The notes below the pieces were generated by a model. The model was not told the DNA's origin and did not search any database. It saw nothing but the letters and a program-made list of their open reading frames with translations. DNA of 64,000 bases from an uncultured Duncaniella sp. (GTDB lineage Bacteria; Bacteroidota; Bacteroidia; Bacteroidales; Muribaculaceae): the NCBI GenBank assembly GCA_910589485.1, contig CAJUSW010000011.1, positions 62,001-126,000 of the forward strand, written 5' to 3'. This document shows, piece after piece, positions 50,298 to 59,091 of the stretch (positions within the stretch are counted from its first letter, which is position 1; every line of letters begins with the position of its first letter). A program made the position numbers and the translations under genes.

Positions 50298-50374
50298 CAA
50301 GCTCATGGAGGAGATGGCTAAAACACCCGCGAAACCATCTGAAAAATTAAAATTGACAAGTTCCGTAAGATTTT

Positions 50375-50405
50375 TTTGCGGAAACGGGCATTTATCGTAT
50401 ATTTG
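50375..50405 (+). promoter_or_regulatory. Promoter of POT transporter gene
   Basis: TTTG (50375-50378), 19-bp spacer, TATATTTG (50398-50405): full consensus, 35 bp before the ATG at 50441. Confidence 0.8.
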
Positions 50406-50440
50406 CAAAAAATCCATAAACCAACTCCATTCATCACATT

Positions 50441-51961
50441 ATGTTTAAGAACCACCCCAAGGGCCTGATACCAGCGGCCCTGAGTAACATGGGCGAGCGA
50501 TTCGGATACTACATCATGAACGCCGTGCTCGTGCTGTTCCTGTGCTCCAAGTTTGGACTCAACGAGGAGACAAGTACCTTAATCTATTCCTTCTTCTACG
50601 CCGGTATCTATGTGCTGAGCCTCGTGGGCGGTTATATCGCCGACAAGACCCAGAACTACAAGGGCACCATCATCTCGGGCTTGCTCGTGATGACCATGGG
50701 CTACATCATCCTCTCCATTCCGGTACTCGCCACCGAGGGCAACACCTCGTGGCTGCTCACCGTCACCTGCGTGGCTCTGTTCCTCATCGCATTCGGTAAC
50801 GGTCTGTTCAAGGGTAACCTTCAGGCTATCGTTGGTCAGCTCTACGACAACCCCAAGTACAGCTCACAGCGCGACTCGGGTTTCCAGATCTTCTACGTGT
50901 TTATTAATATAGGTGGCGTGCTCGCTCCGTTCGTGGCTCCCATGCTGCGCAGCTGGTGGCTCAACGCCAACAATATGTCATACAACGCTTCGTTCCCCGC
51001 AATGTGTCATGAGTACCTGAGCGTGACCGACTCTATGACCGAGGAGAACATGAACAACCTCTACGCCCTCGCCACCCAGGTGGGTCACCAGGGTGAGAAC
51101 ATCTCCGAGTTCTGTACCAAGTATCTCGATGTGTTCAACACCGGTATCCATTACTCGTTCATCGCATCGGTAGCCGCCATGCTCATCTCGCTCTTCGTGT
51201 TCCTGGCTGTCAAGAAGGGTCTGCCTTCGCCCGTGCGCCGTGGTGCCGCCGAGGAGGTGAAGTACACCGCCGAGGAGAAGCAGGCTATGGCCAAGGAGAT
51301 CAAGCAGAGAATGTATGCCCTCTTCGCAGTGCTCGGCATCGCTATCTTCTTCTGGTTCTCTTTCCATCAGAACGGTACCTCAATGTCGCTCTTCGCGCGT
51401 GACTTCGTGGATACATCCACAATCGCTCCCGAGATCTGGCAGGCTGTGAACCCCTTCTTCGTGATCGTGCTCACTCCGTTCATCATCATGTTCTTCGCAT
51501 CGCTCTCACGCAAGGGCAAGGAGATCTCCACCCCCCGCAAGATCGCCATCGGTATGGGTCTGGCCGGTATCGCTTACCTGTTCATGACCATCTACTCGCT
51601 CTATATGGGCTATCCCTCCGGCACCGAGTTCCGCTCGCTCACCGAGGCTGCCAAGGCCGGATTGCTCTCAGGTCCCTGGGTGCTCATCACCTACTACTTC
51701 TTCATGACCGTGGCCGAGCTCTTCATCTCGCCCCTGGGTCTCTCATTCGTATCCAAGGTAGCTCCCAAGCACATGCAGGGTCTCTGCCAGGGTCTGTGGC
51801 TCGGTGCCACCGCCGTTGGTAACCTCATGCTCTGGATCGGCCCGCTGATCTACAACAAGGCTCCCATCTGGGTAGCATGGGCAGTGTTCCTCGCTGTATG
51901 TGTGGTATCCATGGGTATCATGTTTGCCATGGTTAAGTGGCTCGAGCGCGTGACTAAATAA
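50441..51961 (+). CDS. POT-family proton-coupled peptide transporter
   Basis: A 506-residue MFS protein with about 12-14 membrane helices. POT/PTR2 motifs: SNMGERFGYYIMNAVL (the ExxERF-YY helix 1 motif), LVGGYIADKTQNYKGTI, and RDSGFQIFYVFINIGGVLAPFVAP (the FYxxINxG signature). It carries di- or tripeptides into the cytosol with protons (family knowledge). A long loop with NMSYNASF at about 180-190 is typical of the Bacteroidetes members. A peptide importer fits the protease/TonB operon elsewhere in the window, but the loci are 6 kb apart. Confidence 0.93.
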   Translation: MFKNHPKGLIPAALSNMGERFGYYIMNAVLVLFLCSKFGLNEETSTLIYSFFYAGIYVLSLVGGYIADKTQNYKGTIISGLLVMTMGYIILSIPVLATEGNTSWLLTVTCVALFLIAFGNGLFKGNLQAIVGQLYDNPKYSSQRDSGFQIFYVFINIGGVLAPFVAPMLRSWWLNANNMSYNASFPAMCHEYLSVTDSMTEENMNNLYALATQVGHQGENISEFCTKYLDVFNTGIHYSFIASVAAMLISLFVFLAVKKGLPSPVRRGAAEEVKYTAEEKQAMAKEIKQRMYALFAVLGIAIFFWFSFHQNGTSMSLFARDFVDTSTIAPEIWQAVNPFFVIVLTPFIIMFFASLSRKGKEISTPRKIAIGMGLAGIAYLFMTIYSLYMGYPSGTEFRSLTEAAKAGLLSGPWVLITYYFFMTVAELFISPLGLSFVSKVAPKHMQGLCQGLWLGATAVGNLMLWIGPLIYNKAPIWVAWAVFLAVCVVSMGIMFAMVKWLERVTK

Positions 51962-52012
51962 GGAATTTCACAACCTCCCATACGGCTCTTGTGAGCCGGG
52001 ATAAAAAACATC

Positions 52013-52046
52013 GTCGGAAAGCATGTCGACCTACATGCTTTCCGAC
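52013..52046 (+). terminator. Terminator after POT transporter gene
   Basis: Perfect 14-bp stem (52013-52026 with 52033-52046), loop of six, followed by TTTTATTTAT. A weaker stem CGGCTC/GAGCCG precedes it at about 51983-51998. Confidence 0.85.
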
Positions 52047-52124
52047 TTTTATTTATATTATAGAATGATATAAAAAAGGATGAATTTGAGACAAATAGAC
52101 ACCGTAGATTCCCATAAATAATAT

Positions 52125-52132
52125 TATCTTTG
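52125..52132 (+). promoter_or_regulatory. -7 box for the 52165 gene
   Basis: TATCTTTG about 32 bp upstream of the ATG at 52165. Confidence 0.6.
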
Positions 52133-52164
52133 CAAAGGAACTTACTGATACACATAATCTAATC

Positions 52165-52893
52165 ATGACAAGCATAATCGTTTCAACTATAATTCTACTT
52201 CTCGTTGTGGGGATAAACTACGGAGTCATGAAATTGGCGGAGAAAGATCCCGGCATAATATCCGGCTTCAAAATGAGTGAGGATCCGCAACAAAGAGAGC
52301 GTGATAGAATATGGCTTAACCGGCTGTTCAGCTACATGCGACGTGCCAACATTGCTACCCTCATCGGTGGCGCGATAGGAATAGTCAGCGGATTGCAGAT
52401 AATCTACATTCTGTCTTTGATAATTCCCATAAGCATCGCTGTGATGTTGGCTTATGCTCGCCGGGATACCGGATCTCAGAAGAAAGGCGGAAATACGGTT
52501 ATGCTCATCACCATACTCGCAGTGCTCCTCATTGTTACTATGCCGATATTATATTTAAGCCGAAGCAACCTGGAAGTGTCTTTTTCCGATGATATGATGG
52601 AAATTTCCGGATTATATGGTCGCGAGATACCTTTGAGTGACATAAATGAGGTGACATTATGTAACTCACTTCCCGAAATAAGCCTCAGGACAAATGGATT
52701 CTCATTGGGTGACACTTGTTTAGGTCATTTCCGCACTACCGAAGGGAAAAATATAATACTTTTCACTCATTCTGATAAGTATTTTGTTCGCATCACTCAG
52801 AATGATGGGACCACCCACTATCTGTCATATAGGGATAAGGAAGCGACTGAACAGCTCTTAAAAAGAATACAGGAGAAACTGCCACAACCGTAG
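52165..52893 (+). CDS. Membrane protein with DUF3784-like helices and PH-like tail
   Basis: A 242-residue protein with four predicted helices in the first ~140 residues (IIVSTIILLLVVGINYGVM, ATLIGGAIGIVSGLQIIYIL, IIPISIAVMLAYARR, VMLITILAVLLIVTMPILYL). A soluble domain (about 150-240) has the rhythm of bacterial PH-like domains (DDMMEISGLYGREIPLSDINEV, HSDKYFVRITQ). The KDPGIISGFKMS loop after helix 1 is typical of DUF3784 proteins. Function unknown. Confidence 0.75.
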   Translation: MTSIIVSTIILLLVVGINYGVMKLAEKDPGIISGFKMSEDPQQRERDRIWLNRLFSYMRRANIATLIGGAIGIVSGLQIIYILSLIIPISIAVMLAYARRDTGSQKKGGNTVMLITILAVLLIVTMPILYLSRSNLEVSFSDDMMEISGLYGREIPLSDINEVTLCNSLPEISLRTNGFSLGDTCLGHFRTTEGKNIILFTHSDKYFVRITQNDGTTHYLSYRDKEATEQLLKRIQEKLPQP

Positions 52894-52953
52894 CCAGTTA
52901 TAATATTCCCACTAAGCACTTGATCGAATACTGTAACCTTAATAACAAAACCT

Positions 52954-53418
52954 ATGCATCTCAATCTTATTATGCAAACTGACATCAGGTTAATATCTCT
53001 AATCTCGTTGCTCATTGTATTCTCGTCAATCCTAACGTCATGCCATGACGATGAGGATTATGCCGAGGTGGGCACGTCGTGGGTGTATGATAACTCCAAG
53101 AGTAGCGCTATTGAGGACGGCGAGTATATAATACGTAATATGGGAGAGTATGAGGCCCCTATGGATACTCCGCTTCCCACCGGATGCAATGTCGATTTCA
53201 ACAAAAACAATCTTGTCATAGCCAAAGGCCATGATGTGAATGAATATGACGCTATCGAAGTATCAGCCACCGTCGACGGGAACGCCTACATAATAAATGT
53301 GACATTGATCAGGGGGCAACTCATCCGTCCTGCTGTAGAAGCATGGTGCGTGGCATCGGTATTGCCTAAAATCCCCGACCCTACTGTGAGGCTTAACGTG
53401 AAGACATCTGCCCATTAA
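52954..53418 (+). CDS. Small lipoprotein, unknown function
   Basis: A 154-residue protein with a lipoprotein signal ending in LTSC (Cys30 from the ATG at 52954; the ATG at 52972, MQTDIRLISLISLLIVFSS, is an equally good start). The mature part is acidic and beta-rich (EVGTSWVYDNSKSSAIEDGEY, VDFNKNNLVIAKGHDVNEYD). No family recognised. It follows the preceding membrane protein by 60 bp. Confidence 0.7.
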   Translation: MHLNLIMQTDIRLISLISLLIVFSSILTSCHDDEDYAEVGTSWVYDNSKSSAIEDGEYIIRNMGEYEAPMDTPLPTGCNVDFNKNNLVIAKGHDVNEYDAIEVSATVDGNAYIINVTLIRGQLIRPAVEAWCVASVLPKIPDPTVRLNVKTSAH

Positions 53419-53442
53419 TCCCCCTCGACTGTTGCGGGGATT
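53417..53442. terminator. Terminator between convergent genes
   Basis: AATCCCC/GGGGATT (53417-53423 with 53436-53442) overlapping the stop codon of the small lipoprotein gene, just before the stop of the transferase gene. Confidence 0.5.
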
Positions 53443-55102
53443 ACAGGTCGAGAGGCTTTCCGATTATGATTTCGTTGACAGGGACGGGGATGTTGCGGTC
53501 CGACAGGTAATTGTAAGGGCCCGGCTTATAGCCCGGTGAGGCTACCGACAGGCTGTCGATGAGCACTGGAGTAGAGATTCCGGCTATATCAAGCATGGTG
53601 TGGAATACCGAGGCCGATGTTATGACCCTTTTCCCGGAATTGTCACGCAAGGCAACATCGGTGGAGGGATAATCCTCACGGTAACTGTCGGACAGCCATG
53701 CTATCAGTGGCACATGCAGTTCGTGGGCCGACGGGCGTGGCGAAGCGTGTAGAAACAGCCCGAGCTCATCATCGAAAATATTCTCTCCGTGGTCGGATGT
53801 ATATAACATTCCGGCCACAGCTCCTGAGCCGGCGAGCTTCTCTATCAGTGAGTGTAGAAATCTGTCGGTGTACAGGATGGTGTTGTCGTAGGCATTTACA
53901 AGATTGTCACGGTTCTCGGCCAAAGCCTCCTCCGCATCCTCGGGAGTGAACATCGCCAACTCGGCCGGGTAACGTTCGCGGTATTTGAAATGCGAGCCGT
54001 AGCAGTGGAGTACTATCAGTTGCTTTGGGCGGCCTGAGGCAAGTATCTTGTCCACGAGCGGGAGCATGTCGCAGTCATACACATTGGCCGATGCGGGAAG
54101 CTCCTCCTTGAGAAACTCCCAGGAGTCGGCCTCCTGGCCGAATATGTCGATGAACGAATGATTGGGCCGTTGGTTGGAAATGAACACAGTGTGGAATCCT
54201 GCCTCCTTGAACGCCGATATTATACCCTTCTCACGGTATATGCGGTTATAATCCTCGGCAGTGCTGGCCGAGAGGAGCATCGGGACACTCTTATGGGTGG
54301 TGTTGGATTGCGTGTAGGCCTGTGGAAATTTTATGAGATTGGCGGTTGTCGAGAGCAGGGGGGTGGTGTTGCGCGGATAGCCGTACAGACTGAAATTCTC
54401 AGCGCGGGCTGTCTCTCCAACTACCAGTACATACACTTCTTTCGACTCATCGCTGTGCATCGGTCGGGCTTGAAATGTGAAGCCGGCCGAAGTCTCGGCA
54501 TACCTGGCCGTGCGTCCCGACCGGTCCACGGCCAGTCCTATATTGTAGCACACGTTCACCGGATACAGATCGTCGGTAGCGCGGTAGGGCTCGGAGGCAT
54601 AGCAGGTGATAAGGCACAGGACGCCTATACAGGCTCCTACGCCGGCATACCGGCGCGTTGACCGCAGGAATTGCGGCTCCAGGAGATAATCCTTTTTCAT
54701 ACATTTGCGTCCCGCCTGTATGAGTATGGGCAGATACACCACGGCAACCCCTGCTACAGCGGGAATGAGGCTTCCAAGCAGTTCGCCCACCTCGGTGGAG
54801 TTGGTAGTGACGAGGTTGAGAAACATGTCGACCGCGATGATCGATCCTCCGAACAGGTAGAGCAACACCATCTGGAACGCCGACAGGAATATGAAGAGAA
54901 ACATCATCCACACCCCTCTGGCAGGATTGCGAAGTAGGGTCAGGAGCAGAGCGTAGACCGACACTGGGAGGATCACGTTGCAAGCCTTGGCCATCAGTGA
55001 TATCGGCTCGGTTACCGACAGCGCGATATTGGGTAGTGCGAGCACTGCCAGTGTGGCGAAATAGAGTAGACGTGGATCGTTGATTATATTATGCTTTTTC
55101 AA
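53441..55102 (-). CDS. Phosphoethanolamine transferase (EptA-like, sulfatase fold)
   Basis: A 553-residue inner-membrane enzyme with about five N-terminal membrane helices (to ~175) and a periplasmic alkaline-phosphatase-like domain. Motifs: VYVLVVGETARAENFSLYGY (metal and active-site entry), the nucleophile region YTQSNTTHKSVPMLLSAS, and YTSDHGENIFDD near the end. It would add phosphoethanolamine to lipid A or another glycan (family knowledge), as in polymyxin resistance. It is the last gene of a three-gene minus-strand operon with an outer-membrane barrel and a PCMD protein. Confidence 0.9.
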   Translation of the reverse strand: MKKHNIINDPRLLYFATLAVLALPNIALSVTEPISLMAKACNVILPVSVYALLLTLLRNPARGVWMMFLFIFLSAFQMVLLYLFGGSIIAVDMFLNLVTTNSTEVGELLGSLIPAVAGVAVVYLPILIQAGRKCMKKDYLLEPQFLRSTRRYAGVGACIGVLCLITCYASEPYRATDDLYPVNVCYNIGLAVDRSGRTARYAETSAGFTFQARPMHSDESKEVYVLVVGETARAENFSLYGYPRNTTPLLSTTANLIKFPQAYTQSNTTHKSVPMLLSASTAEDYNRIYREKGIISAFKEAGFHTVFISNQRPNHSFIDIFGQEADSWEFLKEELPASANVYDCDMLPLVDKILASGRPKQLIVLHCYGSHFKYRERYPAELAMFTPEDAEEALAENRDNLVNAYDNTILYTDRFLHSLIEKLAGSGAVAGMLYTSDHGENIFDDELGLFLHASPRPSAHELHVPLIAWLSDSYREDYPSTDVALRDNSGKRVITSASVFHTMLDIAGISTPVLIDSLSVASPGYKPGPYNYLSDRNIPVPVNEIIIGKPLDL

Positions 55103-55139
55103 AGTCGTGGAAATGTGAGATTGGTTGTTGAGGCAGGTA

Positions 55140-56306
55140 TCAGAACGCCTCGTTGATGTTGAACATGAACCCTTTCTGTCCGTTTTTGCCGAAACCTATG
55201 TCGAGACGCACGTTCACGTCCTTTTTGAACTCCCAGCGGTAACCTATGCCGAAATTGGGGAGAAGCCGTTGCAGCTGAACCTCGTCGAAGTGGCTGAACA
55301 CAGTGGCCACGCCGGCCCATGCCACCACTCCGCTGCGTCGCCACACGTGCTGGCGCAGTTCCACCTGGCCCGCCATCATGTTCTTGTCGCGGTATCGGCC
55401 CTCGTAATATCCTCTCAGATAGTAGGGTCCGCCCACCTGGGCCATCATGTACCACGAAGGGTGTCCTATATTGAATGTGGAGCGGAAATCGCCTGCAAGG
55501 ATAGCTCCCTGCCACAGGGTGCGGTAGCAGTCAAACTGTATCTCGGTGGTGGAGAATGCGTATCGGTTGCCTATGAATTTGGGCCGGAACGACTGGGTGA
55601 CTGAGGCGTAGATGCCACGCCGTGGATTGGTGAGCACATCGCGCGAATCGTAGGATAGGGTCACGCCCACGCCGAGATCCCACACTGAACGGCGCATCCC
55701 CTCGAGCAGTTCGGGGCGTTCGATGTTGAAGGCATGTATGTAGTCAAACATCACCTTGGGGCCCACGTACAGGTTGGAGCCGAGATGAAACAGCATGGCT
55801 CCGTTCACCTTGACACCGGTACGCTTCATTTCCGATTCGTTGGCGTCATTGTTGTCCATCTCGTAGCCTATGCCCCAGAAGTCGCTGGGATCGGCGAGGA
55901 ACTCGGCGGTATAAGTGATGCGGTAGCTGTCGGTGGGCGAGAGGTGAGTGCCGCGTATTCCCACGCTTCCGAATCCCTTGGTGCTGATTTTGCCGAACAG
56001 CGAAGCGTTGGACGGAGGTAACGAAGGGTCGGAATCCTTGGTGCGGTACAGTCCCGAAGCCACCAGGCCTATGCCGAAACCCATGTCGGAGGTATAGTAT
56101 GGTCCACCGATGATGCTGAAGTCCATTCCGGTGGTCTTTTTGCCCTTGTTGCTGTCCTCGAAATAATTGATGATACGTTTTATGAACCCCGGCTTTTTGG
56201 CGGTGGTGTCGGCATCGGCTGATGGCACTGTGGGTTCAGTAGCCATGCCCCCGAGCGGGAACATGACCGATAGGGCCAGCAGTAATGTCAATATATGTCG
56301 GTGCAT
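55140..56306 (-). CDS. BamA/TamA-type outer-membrane barrel protein
   Basis: A 388-residue protein (388 from the ATG at 56306, MHRHILTLLLALSVMFPLG; an ATG at 56315 adds three). After a short linker (KKPGFIKRIINYF) it is essentially all beta barrel: SIIGGPYYTSDMGFGIGLVASG, SYDSRDVLTNPRRGIYAS (the surface-antigen signature), GGPYYLRGYYEGRYRDKNM and the terminal WEFKKDVNVRLDIGFGKNGQKGF. No POTRA domains are present, so it is a D15-like barrel rather than BamA itself. 37 bp upstream of the transferase gene. Confidence 0.88.
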   Translation of the reverse strand: MHRHILTLLLALSVMFPLGGMATEPTVPSADADTTAKKPGFIKRIINYFEDSNKGKKTTGMDFSIIGGPYYTSDMGFGIGLVASGLYRTKDSDPSLPPSNASLFGKISTKGFGSVGIRGTHLSPTDSYRITYTAEFLADPSDFWGIGYEMDNNDANESEMKRTGVKVNGAMLFHLGSNLYVGPKVMFDYIHAFNIERPELLEGMRRSVWDLGVGVTLSYDSRDVLTNPRRGIYASVTQSFRPKFIGNRYAFSTTEIQFDCYRTLWQGAILAGDFRSTFNIGHPSWYMMAQVGGPYYLRGYYEGRYRDKNMMAGQVELRQHVWRRSGVVAWAGVATVFSHFDEVQLQRLLPNFGIGYRWEFKKDVNVRLDIGFGKNGQKGFMFNINEAF

Positions 56307-56348
56307 AGAGATCAATTGTTAAGGATATAGGGAATCTGCGTGGCCGGG

Positions 56349-57317
56349 TCAATACACCAGTCTCACGTTGTCGACCCACAGCGTATTGCCCGGAGTGCCG
56401 ATGAATGCTCCGCCGTGTGACGACGAGAACTGTATCATCAGGTGGGTCGGGGTCTCCCCCTTGTCGGCCCATCCCGTCTCGGTTATGGGCACGCTCACGC
56501 CCTTGCTGTTGCGGGCATAGTCAGTATTGGTCAGGGCCATTGTCGATGCGTCATAGCGGGGATCGCCCGTGATGTCGCCATACATGATTTCGTAGGTGGC
56601 ATTCTCGACCCATCCCGATGTGCTTTTGGCATACTTGACCACCATGGTGCCTACGCGCTTGGCTGTGATGTTCCCCTGAGGATCCTCCTCGCGTTTCTGC
56701 AGGAACAGCAACGCCACACCATAGTCCGGGCCGGGCACGGTGGACTTGTGGCTGAATCCGGTCTGCTTCACGCGGTTGGGGGTGCCGGGTGTCGAGAACT
56801 TATAGTCGAAACGCAATGCCCGCGGGCGCTGGGTGAACGGTATGCCCCAGTTCAGGGCTTTCACGCCGTCCTTAGTACCCGTGATAGGTTCCTTCATGTC
56901 GCCGAGAAATATGGATCCCGCTGCAAGCACGTTGATGTTGACGAGCCCGAGCACTTTGAGCGACTCGATATGGGTAGTCATCTTGGCGCAGCGGCCGTTG
57001 CGGTGGGTGTCGGGGGTCACGGTGTTGTTGGTCTTGACCACTCCGGCCACCTTGGCCATTACATTGGAGTTGCCCCATGGCGATCCGCCCTGGTTCTTGT
57101 AGGGGATATTGCCCTCGATCACTGCATCGGGGCCTATTTCATAGGGTACCTTCTCGTTCCCGCCGATCACGGCCGACTCCTTGATGTGGCGTTCGGTCCA
57201 GTGCTCCATATCGCCGAAACGCAGGGGCACTACCTTCTCGCCCGAGACATTCACCGGTGCCACCGCTCCGAGGAGGATGACCAGTGAGTAGAGTATTTTA
57301 CTATTTTTCAGATGCAT
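56349..57317 (-). CDS. PCMD-domain protein
   Basis: A 322-residue exported protein (signal MHLKNSKILYSLVILLGAVAPVNVSG). The core matches the putative carbohydrate-metabolism (PCMD) domain: VPLRFGDMEHWTERHIKES, GSPWGNSNVMAKVAG, PRALRFDYKFSTPG and the C-terminal GAFIGTPGNTLWVDNVRLVY, giving a jelly-roll with carbohydrate-binding appearance. First gene of the operon with the barrel and transferase genes (33 bp to the next). A role at the cell surface handling glycans is inferred. Confidence 0.87.
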   Translation of the reverse strand: MHLKNSKILYSLVILLGAVAPVNVSGEKVVPLRFGDMEHWTERHIKESAVIGGNEKVPYEIGPDAVIEGNIPYKNQGGSPWGNSNVMAKVAGVVKTNNTVTPDTHRNGRCAKMTTHIESLKVLGLVNINVLAAGSIFLGDMKEPITGTKDGVKALNWGIPFTQRPRALRFDYKFSTPGTPNRVKQTGFSHKSTVPGPDYGVALLFLQKREEDPQGNITAKRVGTMVVKYAKSTSGWVENATYEIMYGDITGDPRYDASTMALTNTDYARNSKGVSVPITETGWADKGETPTHLMIQFSSSHGGAFIGTPGNTLWVDNVRLVY

Positions 57318-57392
57318 AACGGGACAACGTTAAGGTGTAGATGAAAACGTGACTATCTCCAGCAGGAATCTTCTATCAGACAAAAACTCCTG

Positions 57393-57400
57393 CAAAATTA
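57393..57400 (-). promoter_or_regulatory. -7 box for PCMD/barrel/transferase operon
   Basis: Minus-strand TAATTTTG about 76 bp upstream of the ATG at 57317. Confidence 0.5.
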
Positions 57401-57538
57401 ACAAATATTACGCGTTTAGAGTTCCAGTATTGGACACTAAATTCTTCAAAAGTTCCACAAAATGCCCGGTTGAGGAAGTTTTGCCCAATATATTGGTCAA
57501 ATGGGATAGTACATGATCATCCTTTGGCCGAAAAGTGG

Positions 57539-57546
57539 TAACTTTG
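57539..57546 (+). promoter_or_regulatory. -7 box for ABC ATPase gene
   Basis: TAACTTTG 29 bp upstream of the ATG at 57576; an earlier in-frame ATG at 57513 lies before it. Confidence 0.6.
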
Positions 57547-57575
57547 CGCCCTGTAAACTTTCTATAAGGTTGACT

Positions 57576-58994
57576 ATGGAAAATACTGATTTTATAGTGG
57601 AATTTCAGTCGCCCGAGTTGTGTTTCGGACCTGTGAGGATAGCCGGAGCGCAGGGCCTGGGCCTGCCTGCGGGTATCACAGCGGTTGTGGGGCCTAACGG
57701 TTCGGGCAAAACCACGCTCGGATATGTGATCGAACGCGGGCGTTTCGGTTTCGGCAACCGGGTGAAGTTTGCCCGCGAGGGTATGAGCGTGAAGATGCTT
57801 GCGTTCACCGATATACACTCTTTCACCGGGGTCGACGTGCTCCGCTACGACCAACGTCTCGAATCGAGCGAGAACGAATATGTGCCCCTCGTAGGTGAGA
57901 TATTCGGCAAGGCCATGGAAAGCGACCTGTGGCACGACATGTGCCGCCGGCTGTCGCTCGCGGGGGTGGAGAATAAGCGCATCAACTATCTCTCGAGCGG
58001 TGAATTGCGCAAACTATTGATAATAAACGCCCTTCTTGCCGGTCCCGACATCCTTGTGCTCGACAATCCGTTCATAGGGCTTGACATACGCTCGCGGGCC
58101 GAGTTGCGCGACGCTCTCATATCGCTCCGCGACCGCGGACAGAATATAGTGTTGCTCCTGAGCGACCCCGACGAGATCCCTGCCGGCATTGATGCCGTAA
58201 TTGCCATTGACTCGCTCGCCCTTAAGGGGTTGTTCCGTCCGGCCGACATGGAACTTCTGATGGAAACCATAGCTCCGGTTAATGAGGATGTGGCTATCAC
58301 TCTGCCCGATGCCCCCGATCCCGTACCTGACCATGAGGTGGCGTTCAGCATCCATGACGGCCATGCCGGATATGGCGGGCGCGATGTGTTCAGCGGACTC
58401 GACTGGACAGTGAGGCGCGGAGAGCGGTGGATGCTCACCGGACCTAACGGCTCGGGCAAATCCCTGCTCCTGAGCATGGTGTGTGGCGACAATCCCCAGG
58501 CCTATGCCAACGATATCATTATTCTCGATCGCAAGCGCGGATCGGGCGAATCGATATGGGACATAAAGAACAATGTGGGATACGTGTGCCCCGAGATGCA
58601 GCTCTATTTCCGTAGCAAGCTCCCTGTGAGGGGTATCGTGGTCGACGGAATGCGCCCCGTGCTTGAGCGTTACCGCAAGCACTCGCCCGAGGAGCTTGCC
58701 ATAGCCGACGCATGGCTCGCATGCCTCGGCATAAGCCATCTGGCCGACAGGGATTTCTCCACTCTCTCCTCGAGCGAGCAGAAAGTGGTGCTCCTTGCGC
58801 GAGCCTTTGCCCGCCAGCCGGCCATGCTTGTGCTCGACGAGCCGTTCCAGGGGCTCGACAACCGGGTGAAGGAGCGCATGCGCCGGGTGATCGACGCCAT
58901 AGTCACCGCCCGCGGTACCTCGCTGATATTCGTCACCCATTACCCCGAGGAGCTTCCCTCGTGCGTCACCCTCCACAAATCACTGGCCGAGTGA
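57576..58994 (+). CDS. Two-domain ABC ATPase (ModF-like)
   Basis: A 472-residue cytosolic protein with two ATPase domains and no membrane part. Domain 1: Walker A GPNGSGKTT (39-47), signature LSSGELRK, Walker B ILVLDNPF. Domain 2: Walker A GPNGSGKS (289-296), signature LSSSEQKVV, Walker B LVLDEPF, switch His in FVTHYPEEL. Domain 1 has Asn164 in place of the catalytic Glu and no switch His (LLLSDPDE), so it probably binds but does not turn over ATP. Layout resembles ModF. Substrate or partner unknown. Confidence 0.85.
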   Translation: MENTDFIVEFQSPELCFGPVRIAGAQGLGLPAGITAVVGPNGSGKTTLGYVIERGRFGFGNRVKFAREGMSVKMLAFTDIHSFTGVDVLRYDQRLESSENEYVPLVGEIFGKAMESDLWHDMCRRLSLAGVENKRINYLSSGELRKLLIINALLAGPDILVLDNPFIGLDIRSRAELRDALISLRDRGQNIVLLLSDPDEIPAGIDAVIAIDSLALKGLFRPADMELLMETIAPVNEDVAITLPDAPDPVPDHEVAFSIHDGHAGYGGRDVFSGLDWTVRRGERWMLTGPNGSGKSLLLSMVCGDNPQAYANDIIILDRKRGSGESIWDIKNNVGYVCPEMQLYFRSKLPVRGIVVDGMRPVLERYRKHSPEELAIADAWLACLGISHLADRDFSTLSSSEQKVVLLARAFARQPAMLVLDEPFQGLDNRVKERMRRVIDAIVTARGTSLIFVTHYPEELPSCVTLHKSLAE

Positions 58995-59037
58995 AAACCT
59001 TTTGGCGTGGGAATGTGTATTTTGACGAAATAATCCG

Positions 59038-59045
59038 TAACTTTG
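59038..59045 (+). promoter_or_regulatory. -7 box for gpmI
   Basis: TAACTTTG 46 bp upstream of the ATG at 59092. Confidence 0.6.
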
Positions 59046-59091
59046 CACCACTCAAATTTTTGAAACAACTTCAATAAGCGTACATAATATT

